64,000 bases of DNA. Source: Sphingomonas sp. SUN019. Lineage in GTDB: Bacteria; Pseudomonadota; Alphaproteobacteria; Sphingomonadales; Sphingomonadaceae. The translations under genes and the position numbers were made by a program. Shown piece after piece: positions 26,009 through 34,432 of the stretch. Each line of letters starts with the position of its first letter. Position 1 is the first letter of the stretch. The stretch spans positions 2,695,501-2,759,500 of the forward strand of contig NZ_CP096971.1 in assembly GCF_024758705.1 (NCBI RefSeq), given 5' to 3'. The notes below the pieces were generated by a model. The model was given only the letters and a program-made list of their open reading frames with translations, was not told the origin of the DNA and did not search any database.

Positions 26009-26701
26009 TCAGCGCTCGCGATCGAGCTGACGGCTCAAGGTGGCATGAAAACCGTCGGCAAAGCGGTTCAGGCGCGCTTCGATGCGGTTGATGCCGTGGC
26101 TGAAGCGGTTGTAGGCGATGACCGCGGGGATGGCGGCGAACAGGCCGATGGCGGTGGCGAACAGCGCCTCGGCGATACCCGGCGCGACGACCGCGAGCGA
26201 GGTGTTCTGTGCGCTCGCGATGCTGGTGAAGCTGCGCATGATGCCCCACACGGTGCCGAATAGCCCGACGAACGGCGCGACCGATCCGACCGTGGCGAGG
26301 ATGTTCAGCCGGTCGCTGAGCTTGTCGATCTCGGTCGCGACCGCCGCGCCCATCGTCGTCGCCAGCCGTTCGCGCGTGCCGCCGCGGTCGATCGTCGTGC
26401 CCTGCGTCGAGCGGCGCCATTCGGCGACCCCGGCGGCGAAGATGCGCGCCGACGGCAGATCGGTGTCGGCGCGGGTCTTGTAGAAAGCGTCGATGTCGTC
26501 GGCCTTCCAGAAATCGCGTTCGAACGCCTCGGTTTCCTTGCGCGTGCGGCCGATGCGCCGCCAGAAACCGAAGATGATCGCCCACGTCCACACGCTGGCG
26601 AGCAACAGCCCGAGCATGACGAACTTCACCACCCAATCGGCCTGGATGAACAAGGCGATCGGGGACAATGTGGCGGCGTCGGTATTGAAGAACGGGTTCA
26701 A
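26009..26701 (-). CDS. tolQ: TolQ, MotA/ExbB-family motor subunit
   Basis: A 230-residue TolQ with three membrane helices: about 22-45, 125-150 and 165-190. It includes VGSVAPFVGLFGTVWGIM and the third helix GIAEALFATAIGLFAAIPAV. It forms the proton-driven motor with TolR. The start is TTG 26701, overlapping the ybgC stop as TTGA. Confidence 0.95.
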   Translation of the reverse strand: MNPFFNTDAATLSPIALFIQADWVVKFVMLGLLLASVWTWAIIFGFWRRIGRTRKETEAFERDFWKADDIDAFYKTRADTDLPSARIFAAGVAEWRRSTQGTTIDRGGTRERLATTMGAAVATEIDKLSDRLNILATVGSVAPFVGLFGTVWGIMRSFTSIASAQNTSLAVVAPGIAEALFATAIGLFAAIPAVIAYNRFSHGINRIEARLNRFADGFHATLSRQLDRER

Positions 26702-27165
26702 GGCGTCGTGTCCCCTTTTGCGACGAGCGCGGCGAAGCGGTCGGTCCAGTCGTGCGGTTGCCGCCGTGCGCGCCCCGACGGTGCGACCAGCGCCGCCACG
26801 ACGTCGGCTTGCGTCAGCACAAGCTCGCCGCGCATGACTCGTTGATGAATGGAAACCGCCGCGGCGCGGACGTGCGTGATGCGGCTGGTGACGATCAGTG
26901 CGTCGTCCAGCCGTGCGGGTGCGGCGTAGCGGATGGTCAGGTCGGCGACGGCGTAGGAGCCTTCGCCCGCTTCAAAGGTGGCGCGCTGATCGATCCCGGC
27001 GAGGCGCAGCATGTCCGAACGCGCGCGTTCCATGAAGCGCAGATAGTTGGCGTGATAGACGACGCCCGACAGATCGGTGTCCTCGAAATAGACGCGCACG
27101 GGGAAGCGGTGCTCGGTTCCCTCGAAACGCCCTTCAGGAGGCTGATCTGTCGCGCCGAGCGTCAT
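26698..27165 (-). CDS. ybgC: Acyl-CoA thioesterase YbgC (tol-pal associated)
   Basis: A 155-residue hot-dog thioesterase. The catalytic signature YFEDTDLSGVVYHANYLRF is at about residues 26-44 with the active Asp. YbgC acts on short-chain acyl-CoA or acyl-ACP and is the usual first gene of tol-pal operons. ATG 27165 fits the family; a longer frame upstream is Arg-rich noise. Confidence 0.92.
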   Translation of the reverse strand: MTLGATDQPPEGRFEGTEHRFPVRVYFEDTDLSGVVYHANYLRFMERARSDMLRLAGIDQRATFEAGEGSYAVADLTIRYAAPARLDDALIVTSRITHVRAAAVSIHQRVMRGELVLTQADVVAALVAPSGRARRQPHDWTDRFAALVAKGDTTP

Positions 27166-27218
27166 GCCAGCGCGTGTTAACCGAAGCGGGCGGCGGGCGG
27201 AACCCCGCCCGCGACGCG

Positions 27219-27920
27219 CTATTCCCCCAGATCGGCGACGTCGACTTGCAGGCGTGGCGTGGACGACGGCGCGCGGCGGACGGGCGTGTTCATCGCGATC
27301 ACCGGGTTCGGGAAGGCGGTGCGGGCGCGCCACGCGTCATAGGCCGCGTAGAAATCGGTGAACGGGCGGTCGAGCATCGGCAGACGCGTCGCGGCGAAGG
27401 TGGGGAGTGCGGTGGGCGCGACCGTGGCGCTGTCGGCGAGCACCGCGGCGGCGTTTGCGCAGAAGGCGTCGCGCGCGAAACTCTGTGAAAAGTAGTTGTA
27501 CAGACGGGTCATCGAATCGTCGTAGCGATCCTGCCAGTCGCCACCGCTCGCGCGATATTCGGCCGACAGGTTTGCCTCGGCGTCCTTCAGCGCGGCCTTC
27601 TGCGTTTGGAGCAGCGCGTTGTACTGCGCGACCGTCGTGGTTTCCTGCACACCGCGGCAGGCAAGCGCGGCGACGTTCAGCGCCGCGCGCAGATGCCAGA
27701 CGGTGGCGGCAGGGGTCAGTACGCGGTTGGGGGTGGCGTAGCTGCCGTCGGCCAATCGCGCGGGTATCCTCATGCCGGGCGACGCGCCCTTGGGCATTTC
27801 CGCGACCTGTGCGGGGACGTACATCGTCGGCGGTGTAACCGCCACTTCGGGACGGCTGGCGCATCCGGCGAGGATCAGCACCAATGCCGCCCATACCGGC
27901 GGCCGTAGCTGCGTTAGCAT
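27219..27920 (-). CDS. Hypothetical lipoprotein
   Basis: A 233-residue protein with a lipoprotein signal peptide; the lipobox LAGC places the lipidated Cys at 20. The rest looks helical (VWHLRAALNVAALACRG, TVAQYNALLQTQKAALKDA). I recognise no catalytic domain. Its purine-rich leader (AAAGGGAAGAAAAGGG) may serve as ribosome site. It follows ybgC's upstream region but is separated by 53 bases and is transcribed in the same direction, upstream of ybgC. Confidence 0.75.
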   Translation of the reverse strand: MLTQLRPPVWAALVLILAGCASRPEVAVTPPTMYVPAQVAEMPKGASPGMRIPARLADGSYATPNRVLTPAATVWHLRAALNVAALACRGVQETTTVAQYNALLQTQKAALKDAEANLSAEYRASGGDWQDRYDDSMTRLYNYFSQSFARDAFCANAAAVLADSATVAPTALPTFAATRLPMLDRPFTDFYAAYDAWRARTAFPNPVIAMNTPVRRAPSSTPRLQVDVADLGE

Positions 27921-27981
27921 CGCAATCACCCTTTTCTTCCCTTTGTAATCAGAGGGTGCGCGCGAATGGTTAATTTTTCGT

Positions 27982-28590
27982 TTACTTTTTCTTCCGGTCC
28001 GATCGCGCCGGGTAGATCGTTTCGCCCGCCGCGCACATCGTCGCGAACTTCGCGATACGCGTGGCGCGGGTTTCGGGGCGTTTGGCGTCGGCGGTGCGGT
28101 GTAGGATCGCGTAGCGGTTGGTGCCGTCGAGCGCGTCGAAGAACGCGCGCGCGCCGGGCGTCGCGGCGAGCGCGGCGGCGAGGTCGTCAGGAACCGCGGC
28201 GGTCGATTGCGGCGCGTAGGCGGCGTCCCACCGGCCGTCGGCTTTCGCCGCGTCGATCTCACGCAGGCCCGCGGCGGCGATGCGGCCGTCCGCGATCAAC
28301 TCGATCGCCCGCGTGCGGTTCTTCTCGGACCATTTGCTGCGAGGTTTGCGCGGCGTGAAGCGGATCAGCCACCACAGCGCATCATAGGGATTGAGCTGGC
28401 CGTCAATCCAGCCGTGGATCAGCGCACCGTCGATCGCCTGCGGCTTCGTGACCGAAAATTCGGGATTGCCGCTCTTGGCGAGCTTCAGCCACACGCCGAC
28501 GCTGTCGCGTGGTTGCTGCGCCAGCCAAGCCTCCCAATTCGCGGCGTCGACGAAGGCACGGATCGGCAATCCGTCGCGCTCTTCGGTCAC
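27982..28590 (-). CDS. YdeI/OmpD-associated family protein
   Basis: A 202-residue cytosolic protein of the YdeI/OmdA family. Conserved parts are VWLKLAKSG, IDGALIHGWIDGQLNPYD, FTPRKPRSKWSEKN and the C-terminal bacteriocin-protection-type helical segment with TNRYAILHRTADAKRPETRA. The biochemical function of the family is not established. Start GTG 28590 lies 10 bases from the next gene's stop. Confidence 0.82.
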   Translation of the reverse strand: MTEERDGLPIRAFVDAANWEAWLAQQPRDSVGVWLKLAKSGNPEFSVTKPQAIDGALIHGWIDGQLNPYDALWWLIRFTPRKPRSKWSEKNRTRAIELIADGRIAAAGLREIDAAKADGRWDAAYAPQSTAAVPDDLAAALAATPGARAFFDALDGTNRYAILHRTADAKRPETRATRIAKFATMCAAGETIYPARSDRKKK

Positions 28591-28600
28591 CGAATCTGGC

Positions 28601-29629
28601 TCATTGCGCGCGTTTCTCCAGCGCGTGTGCGGCTTCGGCCATCAACGTCGCGATGATCTCGGCGAGCGGTTCTTCCTTCGTGACCATGCCGACCGACTGG
28701 CCGGCCATCACGCTGCCGTGTTCGACATCGCCGTCGATCACCGCGCGGCGGAGCGCCCCAGCCCAATAATGTTCGATCTGCAACTGCGCCTCGGCCATCG
28801 CGAGCGCGCCTTCGTCGAGCGATTGCGCGACTTCGCGTTGCTTGGCGGTGAAGAGTTCGCTGGAGGCGTTTTTCAGCGCGCGGACCGGGATGACCGGGAG
28901 CCGCGGATCGATCTGGACGCTGGCGACCGCGTCGCGGGCCGAGGCGCGGATGAACGCTTTCTTGAAATTGGCGTGCGCGATCGATTCGTGCGCGCACACG
29001 AAGCGCGTGCCGAGCTGGACCCCGCACGCGCCCTGATCGAGATAGCCTGCGATCGCCTCGCCGCGGCCGATCCCGCCGGCGATGAAGACGGGCACCTGCT
29101 CGGCTACTTCGGGCAGGATTTCCTGCGCGAGCACACTGGTCGAGACCGGACCGATATGGCCGCCCGCTTCCATCCCCTCGATCACGAGCGCGTCGACGCC
29201 GGAGCGAATGAGTTTCTTCGCAAGGCTGAGCGCGGGAGCGAAGCAGATGACCTTCGCACCGGTTTCCTTGATGGCTTCGAGGCTGCCCTTCGGGGGAAGG
29301 CCGCCCGCGAGGACGACGTGACCGACCTGGTGCTTCGCGCAGACCGCGATCAGTTCGAACAGGTCGGGGTGCATCGTGATCAGGTTCACGCCGAACGGTT
29401 TGCCGGTAAGGGTTTTCGTGCCTGCGATCTCGGCATCGAGCAGCGCGGGCGTCATCGCCCCGCACGCGATCACCCCGAACCCCCCGGCGTTGGACATGGC
29501 GGAGACGAGGTTGCGCTCACTAACCCACGACATCGCGCCCGCCATGATGGCGACCTCGGACCCGAGAAACGCGACGCCGCGCGCCATGCGGCGCTGAAGG
29601 CGCTCTGCGCCGATGGTGGTGGTGGTCAT
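28601..29629 (-). CDS. Nitronate monooxygenase (2-nitropropane dioxygenase family)
   Basis: A 342-residue FMN-dependent TIM-barrel protein. It has the family segments MAGAMSWVSERNLVSAMSNAGGFGVI, EGMEAGGHIG and VFIAGGIGRGEAI with the flavin-phosphate loop. These enzymes oxidise alkyl nitronates such as propionate-3-nitronate; some homologues are enoyl-ACP reductases (FabK), which cannot be excluded. It lies 42 bases downstream of lysC. Confidence 0.85.
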   Translation of the reverse strand: MTTTTIGAERLQRRMARGVAFLGSEVAIMAGAMSWVSERNLVSAMSNAGGFGVIACGAMTPALLDAEIAGTKTLTGKPFGVNLITMHPDLFELIAVCAKHQVGHVVLAGGLPPKGSLEAIKETGAKVICFAPALSLAKKLIRSGVDALVIEGMEAGGHIGPVSTSVLAQEILPEVAEQVPVFIAGGIGRGEAIAGYLDQGACGVQLGTRFVCAHESIAHANFKKAFIRASARDAVASVQIDPRLPVIPVRALKNASSELFTAKQREVAQSLDEGALAMAEAQLQIEHYWAGALRRAVIDGDVEHGSVMAGQSVGMVTKEEPLAEIIATLMAEAAHALEKRAQ

Positions 29630-29671
29630 GCGCGGCGGGTTAGCGGGGGCGGCTGTCTTGTGCCAGCCTTC

Positions 29672-30946
29672 TCAGGCCGCGACGTCCTCCGCATCCAACC
29701 CGTAGGCGGTGTGCAGGACGCGGACGGCGAGTTCGGTCTCGTCCTCGTGGATCAGGACCGACACCTTGATCTCGCTGGTCGAGATGGCGAGGATGTTGAT
29801 GCCGCGTTGCCCCAGGGTCGTGAACATCGTGCTGGCGACGCCCGCGTGGCTGCGCATCCCGACGCCGACGACCGAGATCTTCGCGATCCGGGAGTCATGG
29901 ACCAGCTCGGCGAAACCGATCGCCTCGCGGCCCTGGTTCAGCGCCTCGATCGAGCGCGGCAGGTCGGCCGAGGGGACGGTGAAGGTCACATCGGTCGAGC
30001 CCGTGCGGCCGTTGCTGTTGTGCGCGATGTTCTGGATGATCATGTCGACGTTGATGTTGGCCGCGGCGAGCGGTTCGAAGATCGCGGCGACCGCACCGGG
30101 CTTGTCGGGCACGGATGTCAGCGTGATCTTCGCTTCATTCTTGTCGTGCGCGATGCCGGTGATGAGCTGGCGTTCCACGTCTTCAATCTCCTCTTCGCCG
30201 ACGATCATCGTGCCGGGCAACGTGTCCGCCATCGGGGCATCGTCGCCGGTGAACGACGACAATACCTGAACGCGGACCTTTTCCTTCATCGCCAGGCCGA
30301 CCGAGCGCGTCTGCAGCACCTTCGCGCCGACGCTGGCGAGTTCCAACATCTCCTCATACGTCACCTTGGCGAGTTTGCGCGCGCGTGGGACGATGCGGGG
30401 GTCGGTGGTATAGACGCCGTCGACGTCGGTGTAGATGTCGCAGCGGTCGGCCTTCATCGCCGCCGCCATCGCGACCGCCGACGTATCGGATCCGCCGCGG
30501 CCGAGCGTGGTGACGCGCGATCCCGCGGCAACGCCCTGGAAGCCGGGGATGACCGCCACCTCGCCGCTCGCGAGACTTTCGTTCAGCGCGGTCGTGTCGA
30601 TTTCGCCGATCCGCGCCGATGCGTGTCCGTCGGAGGTGCGGATCGGGAGCTGCCAGCCGAGCCATGAGCGCGCCGGGACGCCGATCGCCTGCAACGCGAT
30701 GGCGAGCAATCCGCTGGTGACCTGTTCGCCAGCCGATACCACCACGTCATATTCGTGCGGATCGTAGAGCGCGGAGGCTTCGCGGCAAAAGCCGACGAGG
30801 CGATCGGTTTCCCCCGCCATCGCCGAGACGACGACCGCGACCTGATTGCCCGCCGCGACCTCGCGCTTCACGCGCGCGGCGACATTTCGGATGCGCTCGA
30901 TCCCGGCCATCGACGTGCCGCCGAACTTCATCACGATGCGCGCCAT
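29672..30946 (-). CDS. lysC: Aspartate kinase
   Basis: A 424-residue monofunctional aspartokinase, the first step to lysine, threonine and methionine. The N-terminal KFGGTSMAG (7-15) and the catalytic RGGSDTSAVAMAAAM site are clear, and two ACT domains fill about 265-424, implying feedback control by lysine and/or threonine. The gene encodes a GTG-or-ATG internal start typical of beta subunits, not evaluated. ATG 30946 was taken; a TTG 12 bases upstream is less likely. It diverges from ubiG with 52 bases between starts and no riboswitch visible. Confidence 0.95.
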   Translation of the reverse strand: MARIVMKFGGTSMAGIERIRNVAARVKREVAAGNQVAVVVSAMAGETDRLVGFCREASALYDPHEYDVVVSAGEQVTSGLLAIALQAIGVPARSWLGWQLPIRTSDGHASARIGEIDTTALNESLASGEVAVIPGFQGVAAGSRVTTLGRGGSDTSAVAMAAAMKADRCDIYTDVDGVYTTDPRIVPRARKLAKVTYEEMLELASVGAKVLQTRSVGLAMKEKVRVQVLSSFTGDDAPMADTLPGTMIVGEEEIEDVERQLITGIAHDKNEAKITLTSVPDKPGAVAAIFEPLAAANINVDMIIQNIAHNSNGRTGSTDVTFTVPSADLPRSIEALNQGREAIGFAELVHDSRIAKISVVGVGMRSHAGVASTMFTTLGQRGINILAISTSEIKVSVLIHEDETELAVRVLHTAYGLDAEDVAA

Positions 30947-30998
30947 GTGGAAGGTCAAATTCCTTGGGGTGGAAGGGCGGCCCTGTTACGAAGCGTCT

Positions 30999-31739
30999 AT
31001 GTCCGACGCAACCGTATCAACCGCAACCAACGAGTCCTCGATCATCGCGCGGGAAGCTGCGCATTTCGGTGCGCTGGCGGCGGACTGGTGGGATCCGAAG
31101 GGATCGTCGGCGATGCTCCACCGGCTGAACCCGGTGCGGCTGCGCTACATTCGCGAACAGGTGGATACGCATTTCGGGCTGGATGCGGCGTCGTTCACGC
31201 CGCTGACGGGGAAGCGCGTGCTGGACGTCGGGTGCGGCGCGGGGCTGCTGGCGGAGCCGCTGGCGCGGCTGGGTGCGGCAGTGACCGGGATCGATGCTGC
31301 GGCTGAAAGTATCGCGGTGGCGCGGGACCACGCGCGCGGGCTGACGATCGACTACCGTGTCGGCGGGGTCGAGGCGGCGGGGGGGGAGACGTTCGATCTG
31401 GTCACCTGCCTGGAGGTGATCGAGCACGTCGCGGACCCGGCGGCGTTCGTGCGCGGGCTGGCGGGGGCGGTTGCGGAGGGTGGGTTGCTGGTGCTGTCTA
31501 CGCCCAACCGGACGCCGTTGTCGCGGCTGGCGCTGATTACGCTGGCCGAGGGGACAGGGCGCATCCCGCGCGGGACGCATGATTGGGATCGGTTTCTTAC
31601 GCCCGATGAACTGACCGGTCTGGTGAAGGACGCCGGGCTGACCGTCAGCGACGTGCGCGGACTGTCATTCTCGCCGGGGAAGGGTTTTGCGCTGAGTGAT
31701 TCGACCGCGCTGGATTATTTCATCACCGCAACGCGTTAG
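30999..31739 (+). CDS. ubiG: Bifunctional ubiquinone O-methyltransferase
   Basis: A 246-residue SAM methyltransferase performing both O-methylations of ubiquinone synthesis. It has the UbiG-typical entry EAAHFGALAADWWDPKGSSAML, motif I VLDVGCGAGLLAEPL, and the later HDWDRFLTPDELTGL. Its TAG stop shares the bases TTAG (31736-31739) with the stop of the convergent small gene. Confidence 0.95.
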   Translation: MSDATVSTATNESSIIAREAAHFGALAADWWDPKGSSAMLHRLNPVRLRYIREQVDTHFGLDAASFTPLTGKRVLDVGCGAGLLAEPLARLGAAVTGIDAAAESIAVARDHARGLTIDYRVGGVEAAGGETFDLVTCLEVIEHVADPAAFVRGLAGAVAEGGLLVLSTPNRTPLSRLALITLAEGTGRIPRGTHDWDRFLTPDELTGLVKDAGLTVSDVRGLSFSPGKGFALSDSTALDYFITATR

Positions 31740-31966
31740 CCGCGCTTGGCGCCCGCATCCTTATCGACCCATTGCGGGCCGTTGGCGCGGCAGGCCGCGC
31801 TGATAACGGGGTAGGACAGATCGGTGTTGCGCGAGAGCGCGGCGTTCAGGTCGGCGCGACATTGCGCCATCGTCACGTAGCGCGCGGGTTCGACGCGCGC
31901 CTCGGAGCACAGTTCTGCGCCGTCGCCGCAGCCCATGATCGCAAGTACGAAAAACACCGGTTCCAT
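31736..31966 (-). CDS. Hypothetical small secreted/membrane protein
   Basis: A 76-residue protein with a short hydrophobic N terminus (MEPVFFVLAIMGCG) followed by four further Cys positions (including LCSEARV, AQCRAD, AACRANG), suggesting a periplasmic disulfide-bonded protein. No family recognised. It overlaps ubiG by 4 bases at the stop and is divergent from the S9 peptidase gene. Confidence 0.6.
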   Translation of the reverse strand: MEPVFFVLAIMGCGDGAELCSEARVEPARYVTMAQCRADLNAALSRNTDLSYPVISAACRANGPQWVDKDAGAKRG

Positions 31967-32080
31967 GACCGCCTCCACTCTGTCCGACACAACAGACGGG
32001 TGCGCCAAAGGGTTCCCAAATCGCGCTTGTCCGAGATCGGGACACGTGTAATGTTGAGGCAACACACCGGGGAGAGAATC

Positions 32081-34129
32081 ATGCGTCGTTCGAGCAAAGT
32101 CATCCTGCTGGCAGGGGGCGTGATGCTCGCCGCGCCGCTGGTCGCGCAAACAAAACCTGCGCAGACCGGCGACGTGCCGCTGATCGAGCGGGCGAAACTG
32201 TTCGGCAATCCGACCAAGACCGCGGGCAAGCTGTCGCCCGACGGCAAGTGGATCACGTACATCGCGCCGCGCGACGGGGTGTTGAACGTATGGGTCGCGC
32301 CCGCCGCCGATCCCGCCGCCGCGAAGCCGCTGACCGCGGAAAAGACGCGGCCGATCCGCCAAACCTTCTGGTCGCCCGATTCGAAACAGGTGCTGTTCAT
32401 CAACGACAAGGGCGGAGACGAGAATTTCCTGCTGTACGGCGTCGACGTTAATAGCGGGAAGGAACGCGCCTTCACGCCGTTCGAAAAGACCCGCGTCATC
32501 CCTCTCGGGTTCAGCACGACGATCAAGGACCGCATCCTGATCGGCGTGAATAACCGCGATCCGCGCTGGCACGACGTCCACAGTCTGGATCTGAACACCG
32601 GCAAGCTGACGCTCGTCTTCAAGAACGATGGCTATTCGAGTTTCCAGGCCGACGATCAGCTGAACCTGCGGCTGGCGGCGAAGCCGCGCCCCGATGCGGG
32701 CAGCGACTGGTTCCGGGTGGTGAACAACGTGCCGGAGGCGAAGCCGGTCGTCAGTTTCGGCTTGGACGATTCGCAGACGACCTATCCGCTCGGCTTCACC
32801 ACCGACGGCAAGACGCTGTACTGGACCGATTCACGCAACCGTGACCGCGCGGCGATCTTCGCGCAGGACGTGGCGAGCGGCAAGATGACCGCAGTCGGCG
32901 AGAGTGCGAAGGCCGATGTCGATAGCGGGTTGTTCGATCCGAAGACGGGCAAGCTGCAGGCCTATTCGGATGATTACCTGAAAAGCGAATACCGCCCGGT
33001 CGACGACAGCATCCGCGCCGATCTCGACTTCCTCAAGAGCCAGAACAAGGGCGAGTTCAGCGTCACGTCGCGCACCGACGCCGACGATCGCTGGCTGGTG
33101 GCGTTCGATCCCGTCTCAGCGCCGCCGTCGACGTGGGTGTATGACCGCGGATCGAAGAAGCTGACGCAGCTTTACATCGCGCGGCCCGAGCTGGTCGGCG
33201 CGCCGCTGGTGCCGATGTGGCCGCAGGAGTTGAAGGCGCGCGATGGCCTCACGCTGACGTCGTATCTGACCTTGCCCAAGGGCGCGGATGCGAACGGCGA
33301 CGGGAAGGCGGACAAGCCCGTGCCGATGGTGCTGTGGGTGCACGGCGGGCCGTGGGCGCGCGATGGATATGGCTACAACAGCTATCACCAATGGTTCGCG
33401 AACCGCGGCTATGCCGTGCTGAGCGTCAACTATCGCGGATCGACCGGGTTCGGGAAGGGCTTCGTCACCGCGGGCGACCTGCAATGGGGCAGGAAGATGC
33501 ACGACGATCTGATCGACGCGGTCGACTGGGCGGTGAAGTCGGGCGTGACGACCAAGGACAAGGTCGCGATCGGCGGCGGCTCCTACGGCGGTTACGCGAC
33601 GCTGGCGGGGGTCACGATGACGCCGGACACATTCGCGTGCGGCGTGGATATCGTCGGGCCGTCGAACCTGCAGACGCTGCTGAAGACGATCCCGCCCTAT
33701 TGGGAGGCGGTGAAGCTGCAATTCTACAAGCGGATGGGCGATCCGACGACCGAGGCGGGCCGCGCGCTGCTGACCGAACGATCGCCGCTGACCTATGTCG
33801 ACAAGATCAAGGTGCCGCTGCTGATCGGGCAGGGCGCGAACGATCCGCGCGTCAACGTGGCGGAAAGCGACCAGATCGTCGCGGCGATGCAGGCGAAGAA
33901 GATTCCCGTCACCTATGTGCTGTTCCCCGACGAAGGCCACGGCTTCGCGCGGCCGGTGAACTCGATCGCGTTCAATGCGGTGGCGGAGAATTTCCTCGCC
34001 GGGTGTCTGGGCGGACGGGCGGAGCCGATCGGCGGGGCGCTGACGGGGTCGACCGCGCAGGTGAAGGCGGGCGGTCATTATGTGAAGGGGGTGGCGGCGA
34101 CGCCTGCGGCTCCGGTGGCGGGGAATTGA
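32081..34129 (+). CDS. Prolyl oligopeptidase family (S9) peptidase, exported
   Basis: A 682-residue S9C-like peptidase. A signal peptide (about 1-22, ending LVAQ) precedes an N-terminal beta-propeller with WSPDSKQVLF-type repeats, and a C-terminal alpha/beta hydrolase domain. The catalytic triad is visible: Ser501 in GGSYGGYA, Asp588 in GANDPRV and His620 in DEGHGFARP. It probably degrades peptides in the periplasm. ATG 32081 has GGGGAGAG upstream. Repeat copy C follows. Confidence 0.92.
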   Translation: MRRSSKVILLAGGVMLAAPLVAQTKPAQTGDVPLIERAKLFGNPTKTAGKLSPDGKWITYIAPRDGVLNVWVAPAADPAAAKPLTAEKTRPIRQTFWSPDSKQVLFINDKGGDENFLLYGVDVNSGKERAFTPFEKTRVIPLGFSTTIKDRILIGVNNRDPRWHDVHSLDLNTGKLTLVFKNDGYSSFQADDQLNLRLAAKPRPDAGSDWFRVVNNVPEAKPVVSFGLDDSQTTYPLGFTTDGKTLYWTDSRNRDRAAIFAQDVASGKMTAVGESAKADVDSGLFDPKTGKLQAYSDDYLKSEYRPVDDSIRADLDFLKSQNKGEFSVTSRTDADDRWLVAFDPVSAPPSTWVYDRGSKKLTQLYIARPELVGAPLVPMWPQELKARDGLTLTSYLTLPKGADANGDGKADKPVPMVLWVHGGPWARDGYGYNSYHQWFANRGYAVLSVNYRGSTGFGKGFVTAGDLQWGRKMHDDLIDAVDWAVKSGVTTKDKVAIGGGSYGGYATLAGVTMTPDTFACGVDIVGPSNLQTLLKTIPPYWEAVKLQFYKRMGDPTTEAGRALLTERSPLTYVDKIKVPLLIGQGANDPRVNVAESDQIVAAMQAKKIPVTYVLFPDEGHGFARPVNSIAFNAVAENFLAGCLGGRAEPIGGALTGSTAQVKAGGHYVKGVAATPAAPVAGN

Positions 34130-34135
34130 GAACCC

Positions 34136-34258
34136 AATCCTCCCCTGCAAGGGGAGGTGGCAGGCCGAAGGCCTGACGGAGGGGTGTCACCAATAGCAAC
34201 GGAGGTCGACACCCCTCCGTCTCGCTTCGCGAGCCACCTCCCCTTGCAGGGGAGGATT
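34136..34258. repeat. Complex palindromic repeat (family 1, copy C)
   Basis: AATCCTCCCCTGCAAGGGGA at 34136 pairs with the complement ending GGGGAGGATT at 34258; inner arms GACGGAGGGGTGTC / GACACCCCTCCGTC. It lies between the convergent S9 peptidase and small membrane protein genes. Confidence 0.92.
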
Positions 34259-34261
34259 AGT

Positions 34262-34432
34262 CTAGCGCGGCCGCCACATATGCCAGCCGGCCAGCACCAG
34301 CGGCACGCCCAGCGCGATCCACGATGCGGGCCACCACACCCCGCCCTCGCCGATCAACGCCGCGATCAGCCCCAGCGTCGTCAGCACGGCGAGCACGATC
34401 GGCCAGCGCCACTGGTACGGGTTGCGGGTCAT
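34262..34432 (-). CDS. 56-residue membrane protein linked to PepSY gene
   Basis: A 56-residue protein with two short hydrophobic helices (about 10-27 and 34-50) and Trp-rich ends (NPYQWRWP, WHMWRPR). ATG 34432 overlaps the PepSY gene stop by 4 bases (ATGA), which argues for real, coupled translation. I know no function; it may be a small partner of the PepSY protein. Confidence 0.7.
   Translation of the reverse strand: MTRNPYQWRWPIVLAVLTTLGLIAALIGEGGVWWPASWIALGVPLVLAGWHMWRPR

Noticed and set aside
28391..30667. A 758-residue plus-strand frame opposite the nitronate monooxygenase and lysC genes
   Set aside because: It runs across two well-supported minus-strand genes and reads as random Asp/Arg-rich sequence.
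30947..30998. Lysine riboswitch or attenuator before lysC
   Set aside because: Only 52 bases separate lysC and the divergent ubiG start; too short, no leader peptide or structure seen.
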